Assembly (NCBI GenBank): GCA_027382625.1
Contig: JAJKFJ010024078.1
Location: forward strand, 1 to 20,795
Direction of reading: 5' to 3'
Source of the DNA: Tetmemena sp. SeJ-2015
Taxonomy: Eukaryota > Ciliophora > Spirotrichea > Sporadotrichida > Oxytrichidae
DNA length: 20,795 bases
Under the pieces are notes generated by a model that saw only the letters and a program-made list of their open reading frames with translations, had not been told where the DNA came from and searched no databases. A program made the position numbers and the translations under genes. Shown one piece after another: positions 15,993-20,795 of this stretch (its first letter is position 1; the number at the start of each line of letters is the position of its first letter).

Positions 15993-18521
15993 ATGAGCAA
16001 TAAGAATTTTATTTTAATAAACTAATTATAAGTAAGTTAAAACAGGGCAACATCATCATCTTTAAAGTAATCACTTCGAAATAAGAAATAGAACAATATT
16101 AGAGCACACTCTATATTTGAATACTTATTGATGAGGCCCACCTAATTGAACTTTAGATCCCCAAAAGAGCACACCCCTGATTTCTATCAACCTAGGGTAA
16201 GTCTTTTATTGTTTGGTTAAAGCTCTTTTATTGTAAACTTCGTGTCTCTATTATTTTGAAGTTGAATTATAAATTAATGGCTTGCCTTGTAGATCACCAA
16301 TAATGGGAAAGCTTTGCTAGACTACAGTCTTCAGTTTTATGATAAATCAACTTGTAAAGTGGATAAGCACCTAATGCACTCCTAATCAAAGCTTCATTCC
16401 CAAGAAAACGGCAATTATTTCACTCAAGGGGGCTTCAACTCAACTCAAGGCAGATTCAGAGACTATGATGTCAACTCTAAGAAATCTCTTCTAGGTCCAG
16501 GTTAATACAACGATTATTCGTGATTTAAAAATGACCATTGAATTTCTCCAAATATATAATGGGTTTTATTATAACTGAGTTACAAAAATTTAAGAGGAGC
16601 GGAGGGGAGTAAATGCAAATCCAAAATGGTAATGAGCGCCTTTGGAAAGGAAGCTGGAAAACCTTACTATGTGCAAGTTGGAAACGCAATTATGATTGAT
16701 CCTACTTTCTTTGATTATAAAACTAAGAAGGTGTTCTAGGACAACAATATAAAGCAAGGATAAAACACTTCCTAAATTAATTTCAATTATTTGATAGTAT
16801 CAGCACTTTTCGAAAGATTAGATGGTCGAAAAACTTATAAGTCTCTAAAATATCAGACAACAAAGAAGCGTTTCATAATCACAAATGGACGATTTTCATA
16901 TATTAATGCTGTATTATTAATTGCAAATTTTGATAACAACAGCAGTATGATGAGCAAGAAACATTACAACTCAGTTTCGCAGCGCACTTCTTCCATTTTT
17001 AGAAATAGAAAGCGTCCAAGCACTCAGTTATCCTTAAATAGATAAAATTCATCATCACAATAGATAACACCAAAGCATCAAAACACTATCTACAACAAAT
17101 TTTATTGTTTCCTCTTCTCCTGCTTTAATTTAGCAAGGTTAGCTCAAAATAGTCATTGCTTTAGCTTGAGTAAACTTAGAGGTCGGACTTACCAAACTCT
17201 TAGCTTCAGTAATATTCAAACAGCTAAAACAGAGGAGCAATTGTGACTTCTGTTGACTCAGCCAGAAGTCATTCGAATAAGAGAGTAATCTTCAAAAGAC
17301 CTTCCACTTAGTTAATTAAATCACTCAATATCTTCTTTTTCAGTTTTTATTTCTTAAGCAGGAAGAAGGAACCTTTTTAAGTTTTTATTGATGTATAGAG
17401 CCTAGTGCGTCATTTAAGCTTCAATCAAATAGACCCGAGAGATTAGCCCAAAAATAAGGATTATCAAGATCTCCTGATTTGAGGGCAAAGAAAAATGAAA
17501 TCCTTTCAATTATTCAACAACAAAGTTAGTTTATAATAAATTACCAAATTACTTTATAAAAATTTAGAAGTGAATTATCTTTTCAGCAAAATCAAACTAC
17601 AAACAAGAAAGACTTCATATCTTCCATTTATATTTTAAAAAAATTTATTGACCACATATAAAGAGCTGATTTAAAGGAATCTTCAATCAATGACTAGTAA
17701 ACTAATACTCTGCAATCCATCTTAGTTATGAGCAACTTGAGAGCAGATTAGCGATCTCAAATTCCTTAGTCCAATCTATTTTAACCTTTTAGAATTTTTT
17801 CTCAATCAGGCAGTAAGTGAAATAGGTCACTCAAACAAGCTCAGTTATTAGCACAGTTAAGATATGAATGGCTCTTCAAGTACAAATGCAACTACCTAGT
17901 AAAACTTCTATCAAAGTCAAACTAATTTTGACTATTCTTAGAATTCAGGTCTCAATTTTACAATTTACTTTACTCTAAGTTAGTAAGGTCAGCAACCTAA
18001 AGTAAATTTCATAAACTCCAAATAAAATAGAGGACCAGGCCATAAGAAGTCCTATTCATTCTACGAGTAACCTAATTCAGTATTAGTTAAAATTTCTCAA
18101 CAGCCTATTAGATAGCATCTGTAATAACAGCAAATTTTATTTAAGTTCACTTAGGAAGATAATAAATCATACTTTTATATTCAAATCGATTCAAGAGACA
18201 ATGGAGAATCAATAGAAGCAAGTCATAAAATGAGAGACTTTGATAAAAGCTTCAGCCTTCTCAAAATGTATGCTAACAACCCCAATCCATATATTAAGAA
18301 AGAAAGGACTTAGAACTACTACCCATCTTAATAGTCCTCTTACTATGGAGGAAAAATATTTAAATTGCATTTAAGGCCAAAGAAGTGGCTCAGTAGGTAG
18401 GACTAAAGTCACAAACAGACAGTAACCTCTTTAAGTTAGGAAAGTTAATTCTGAGGCTGTAAACTGGGGCAGCTCTCACTCTAATAATTTAAACCAAGCA
18501 TAGGGAATGCGTGAGTTTTGA
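15993..18521 (+). CDS. Probable SHIPPO/PGP-repeat (STPG/ODF3-like) protein with several IES
   Basis: The frame runs from ATG 15993 to TGA 18519-18521 once introns and about eight IES are removed, giving ~670 residues. PGP-type pieces suggest a SHIPPO (sperm-tail PG-rich) protein of ciliary microtubules: TPDFYQPR (~63), LLGPGQYNDY (~135), FGKEAGKPYYVQVG (~160), and QNRGPGHKKSYSFYEQPNS toward the C-terminal third. The middle is Ser/Asn/Gln/Arg-rich and probably disordered (RTSSIFRNRKRPSTQ, LRAKKNEILSIIQQQ). The C-terminus reads GQRSGSVGRTKVTNRQQP and ends in QGMREF. It sits 196 bp behind IFT70 on the same strand. The family call rests on short motifs; two internal IES (16766-16808 and 16875-16936) are tentative and alter ~60 residues. 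Confidence 0.6.
16197..16292 (+). other. Intron 1 of PGP-repeat gene (96 nt)
   Basis: GTAAGTCTTT...GCCTTGTAG, phase 0 after 68 codons. Splicing joins TPDFYQPR to ITNNGKALLDYS. Confidence 0.75.
16520..16594 (+). other. Intron (75 nt) or IES at the first PGP motif
   Basis: GTGATT...TTTAAG removal joins GPGQYNDYS to GAEGSKCKSK and removes an in-frame TGA. Alternatively, a CG pointer at 16519-16520/16600-16601 excises 81 bp and gives DYSEGSKCKSK. Both fit the frame. Confidence 0.5.
16766..16808. other. Tentative IES, pointer CACTT (38 bp)
   Basis: CACTT lies at 16766-16770 and 16804-16808 around AT-rich sequence. It is acceptable only if paired with the next IES (38+58=96 bp, frame-neutral). 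The unexcised frame is also open. Confidence 0.4.
16875..16936. other. Tentative IES, pointer ATAA (58 bp)
   Basis: ATAA lies at 16875-16878 and 16933-16936. The AT-rich insert, together with the CACTT excision, returns the frame to NNSSMMSKKHYNS. It depends on that call. Confidence 0.4.
17096..17136. other. IES, pointer CAA (38 bp)
   Basis: CAA lies at 17096-17098 and 17134-17136 (the left CAA is tandem, so a 41 bp variant is possible). Excision restores the frame, joining QNTIYNK to VSSKQSLLQLEQTQRS. Confidence 0.55.
17307..17356. other. IES, pointer CTTA (46 bp)
   Basis: CTTA lies at 17307-17310 and 17353-17356. Excision gives FKRPSTQAGRRNLFK and leaves a short GC-richer MDS (17357-17375) before the next IES. 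Confidence 0.6.
17376..17418. other. IES, pointer TTTAAG (37 bp)
   Basis: TTTAAG lies at 17376-17381 and 17413-17418. Excision completes the frame correction begun by the CTTA IES, joining GRRNLFK to LQSNRPERLAQKQG. Confidence 0.65.
17521..17590. other. IES, pointer CAAA (66 bp)
   Basis: CAAA lies at 17521-17524 and 17587-17590. It is an in-frame, strongly AT-rich insert. Removal joins ILSIIQQQ to NQTTNKKDFIS. Confidence 0.6.
17772..17807. other. IES, pointer CAATC (31 bp)
   Basis: CAATC lies at 17772-17776 and 17803-17807. Excision restores the frame before an in-frame TGA, joining RSQIPQSN to QAVSEIGHSNK. Confidence 0.7.
18349..18376. other. IES, pointer AGG (25 bp)
   Basis: AGG lies at 18349-18351 and 18374-18376. 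Excision restores the frame, joining QQSSYYG to GQRSGSVGRTKVTN. Confidence 0.7.
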
Positions 18522-18747
18522 AAATAGAGTTTATATTGATCCTCTCTTGCAAGTAAAATATCTTGAATAATTTATAGAACTTATCAAATCGATATCGACT
18601 ATTTATTTTTATACGTATTTTTCAGCAATTTAATTTTGAGAAAGTAAACCTGCATTCAAATATAATTAGCATCTTATTAGGTACAGAAACCTTTGGATTT
18701 GGTTTTAATACTATATTTTGTGGTAAAGATAATAAAATCGCTCATTT

Positions 18748-20158
18748 ATGCCTCGAATTAAGCAGTTCTAGTTACTACTCTTAAAAATCTATCATTCTAC
18801 ACTCTTTAAGTCTTTGAACAATTAATTGATAGTTTATTTTGTCTTTCAATTACACAATTTTTAGATGTTGATAGTTTATTTTTCATTGATTCTTGGGTTC
18901 ACAAACTTATTAACTTTAAAGAAGAGATTCAGAACCCCTCTATAAAATACGATAAAAATTTCCACTTAAATCAAAACCCTTCCTCCATTTAATAGCACCC
19001 AATAACCCTCAGGATTATTCCCATCTAGAAAGAAATTGATCTTTTGGCTCTTGGAAAACCGATAACACAAAAAGCAGAAAAAAGAGAGAAAGTATTCGAC
19101 CTTGGAAGGAAAGTGTAGTAGCTATTGACAATCATTTAAGATTATTGAATGATTTATAGCTAATGAGTAACAAAGCAGAGTTTAGGAAAGAAAAAGATGC
19201 CTTCATGAGAAGGATGTACCTCAACTACTTAAATAAGTTACAGAACTAATTCCAAAGGAAAAAGCAAGAAGCTCAAAGAGCGGAGGGATAAACCAATTCA
19301 TTGCAAGATATTTACTTAGATGCAGTTTCCAAAGATAGAATTTAGAATGTAACTGTTCCTTTTGTCTTAAATTTATGGAATTCCTGCCTCTGATTAAGGA
19401 AATATGAGCAGCACTTAAAACAATACCCTCATAAGTGAATATGGAACATTACAGTCAAATCCTAAGCAGCCAAATGTTATAAGCACTAACTTCAGCGTCT
19501 TAGAGACTTTAAATCACAGCAGAAATACACAAGTCAGGCAGGCTAGAACAGCTCTTAATGATACTGCAGGATCCAGAGAGGGATAAAAATTTCTGTAGCA
19601 AAGAAGGATCCCACCTGCCAGTAGATATCAGCTCTTGGTCAGATAACACCTAAATGCCAGTTTATAGTAGAGCACAAAAAATGGAAATCTCAACAACACT
19701 ATGGAACATAAATCTAGAAAGTTAAGAGATAAAATATTTAAGCATATTTTTAATATTTATTATGAATAGATGCATCTACTCCAAGCAACCTCAATAACAC
19801 AACCATTTTATAAATGCACCAAGACCAAATTATAGACCAGCCTTATATTCTTCCTACTTAAAGAACTCCATTAAGGCAAAATAATTTGAATGGCTTTTCC
19901 CCTTTCACTAAAAATGTCTAACCTCTGAGTTCTGTCAGAATGAATGCAAAAGCCATATAAGGAATATAGTAATTATCTAATACTATTCACCACACTGGTA
20001 ATAGAAGGAGGAATAATAGACAATAGTACTATAATGATCAATTAAATTATGAAAATATTAGAAGAAATATGGATATTGCTATTCAAAAAGTAGAGAGAAG
20101 AATTGAAATTGTCAATCAACTTGGAGTAAGTTAAGCGATTGATTAAAACAAATATTGA
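18748..20158 (+). CDS. Ser/Asn/Gln-rich protein with IES (unrecognised), 5' end uncertain
   Basis: The frame closes from ATG 18748 to TGA 20156-20158 after removing IES at 18826-18882, 19023-19042, 19338-19382 and 19727-19771, giving ~423 residues. Well-supported parts are GSWKTDNTKSRKKRESIRPW, then a charged helical region (NKAEFRKEKDAFMRRMYLNY) likely to form a coiled coil, then a Ser/Asn/Gln-rich region (SSTQNNTLISEYG; QVRQARTALNDTAGSREGQK), and IQKVERRIEIVNQLG at the end. The first ~90 codons are AT-rich and hydrophobic and may be non-coding; another open frame overlaps them, so the true start could be further right or in an unseen MDS. The last 13 codons overlap the convergent gene. No family is recognised. 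Confidence 0.55.
18826..18882. repeat. 15 bp direct repeat, possible IES boundaries (42 bp)
   Basis: TTGATAGTTTATTTT occurs exactly at 18826-18840 and 18868-18882. The spacing (42 bp) is in frame, so it could be a long-pointer IES near the 5' end of the gene, or a simple local duplication. Confidence 0.5.
19023..19042. other. Short candidate IES, pointer ATCT (16 bp)
   Basis: ATCT lies at 19023-19026 and 19039-19042. Excision shifts into the strongly coding frame, giving PSGLFPSFGSWKTDN. It is unusually short, so a different upstream junction remains possible. Confidence 0.4.
19338..19382. other. IES, pointer GAATT (40 bp)
   Basis: GAATT lies at 19338-19342 and 19378-19382. Excision removes an in-frame TGA, joining AVSKDRI to PASDQGNMSSTQNN. 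Confidence 0.75.
19727..19771. other. IES, pointer AGAT (41 bp)
   Basis: AGAT lies at 19727-19730 and 19768-19771. Excision restores the frame, joining KSRKLRD to ASTPSNLNNTTILQ. Confidence 0.75.
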
Positions 20159-20795
20159 AATTTTTCCTAAAATTCGCTAAAATAAATTTAAGTAGACTAA
20201 TTTTTACCAAATATTTTTTTGAAGTCTTGCTGAAGTCTTTTAGCTGATTCTTTGAGTTAATGGATTGCTTGAATCTGATATTTAATAAGTATAAAATAAA
20301 GGACAATACATTAAGTATTGGCTTTTTATCTAAGGTTTATAGCAAACTCATTGGAACTTGATTATTTTCAGTTTAATCATCTTATAGCCCTTGATGCAGC
20401 TCTTTGTTATAACTTTTAATTATCAATGGACTAAAAGCTCCTTTCTTTTTCCTTCTATTGTCTTAACTTTTGTCTTTCTCTCTCGAAAGTTGAAGCATAT
20501 TGCTCTCCTCATGACTTTGCATAAGCATTATCTTTTTTTAGTCGTCTATCATTGATTTGAGTGGGGATGGAATGTGAGAAGTGAGGTTACTCTCCTGTAA
20601 CTGCTTTATTAGTCTCAATTTAGAAGGGCTATTATATCCCATTGCATTTCTACTTTGCAATAGGCTGGCCCTTGATACAATATTAAAATTCAAGTCTTCA
20701 TTCTGCTGCTAGGATACTCTAGAAGTAGAAAGATTTTAATTCAGCTAGCTTGTCTTAAAATTTTTTCTTCCTCCTACTCCGTTCAGATTTCAAGT
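20116..20795 (-). CDS. Gln/Lys-rich coiled-coil protein, C-terminal part (runs off right edge)
   Basis: The minus strand is open under the ciliate code from the window edge. Text includes SRASLLQSRNAMGYNSPSK, KKIMLMQSHEESNMLQLSRE and RRKKKGAFSPLIIKSYNKEL. After excision of one IES it continues KPILIKYQIQAIHQLKESAK, FGKNQSTQIYFSEFQEKFQY and ends SIAQLTPS at TGA 20118-20116. Heptad-like Leu/Ile spacing in the last 60 residues suggests a coiled coil. About 215 residues are visible; the N-terminus is outside. Without the excision the frame ends at 20112 in a low-complexity tail, which is less protein-like. The function is unknown. Confidence 0.65.
20286..20318. other. IES, pointer TAAGTAT/ATACTTA (26 bp)
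   Basis: The 7 bp repeat TAAGTAT lies at 20286-20292 and 20312-20318. Excision changes the minus-strand frame from an AT-driven tail to a Gln/Lys helical tail (KYQIQAIHQLKES). Confidence 0.7.

Noticed and set aside
17321..17412. Single IES with TCA pointer (89 bp)
   Set aside because: It fits the frame, but two IES with longer pointers (CTTA and TTTAAG) fit equally and keep a GC-richer coding segment.
1..20795. Telomeric C4A4/G4T4 repeats, CRISPR arrays, rRNA genes, TBE-type transposase genes
   Set aside because: None of these could be seen on either strand.

Overview
The window looks like germline (micronuclear) DNA of a hypotrich or other spirotrich ciliate. Two observations support this. 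(1) The long conserved genes read only if TAA and TAG encode glutamine and TGA is the only stop. (2) Most genes are broken by short AT-rich inserts bounded by exact 2-7 bp direct repeats. Removing each insert together with one repeat copy restores the frame, and in the two recognisable family members it also restores the family alignment. These inserts behave as internal eliminated sequences (IES) with pointers, and the retained pieces as macronuclear-destined segments (MDS). I place about 30. All MDS found are in linear, unscrambled order. Genuine GT..AG introns (36-96 nt) occur as well. No telomeric C4A4/G4T4 repeats are visible.

Layout. Positions 1-4200 are AT-rich and mostly non-genic. 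They hold a ~500 bp inverted-repeat element with a tRNA-like (pol III box) segment (1004-1503), a sharply bounded GC-rich hairpin island with a bacterial-looking ORF (~1519-1995), and a 309 bp terminal-inverted-repeat element carrying a piece of a response-regulator receiver domain (3276-3584). Positions 4219-6657 hold a Cys-rich/Thr-rich gene (+), a small complete gene with two IES (-) and a doubtful small intron-containing ORF (+). Positions 7402-9124 hold an IES-free gene (+) with an N-terminal domain resembling DUF7918 and a Gly/Asn/Arg-rich middle. Positions 9594-11189 (-) encode a secreted glycoside hydrolase family 6 cellulase of 480 residues, with five IES and all four key Asp positions present. 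It is divergent, by 162 bp, from a secreted/membrane Cys-rich protein gene (11352-12941, five IES). Then come IFT70/TTC30 (13034-15796, three introns, seven IES), a likely SHIPPO/PGP-repeat ciliary protein gene (15993-18521), a Ser/Asn/Gln-rich gene (18748-20158) and the 3' end of a Gln/Lys-rich gene (-, 20116 to the right edge) that converges on and overlaps it.

How it fits together. Genes from 7.4 kb onward are closely packed (92-470 bp apart), as expected when precursors of several gene-sized chromosomes lie side by side in the germline. IFT70 and the PGP-repeat gene both point to cilia. The cellulase and the neighbouring Cys-rich surface protein may relate to feeding on plant or algal material (inference). 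Functions outside GH6 and IFT70 are tentative.
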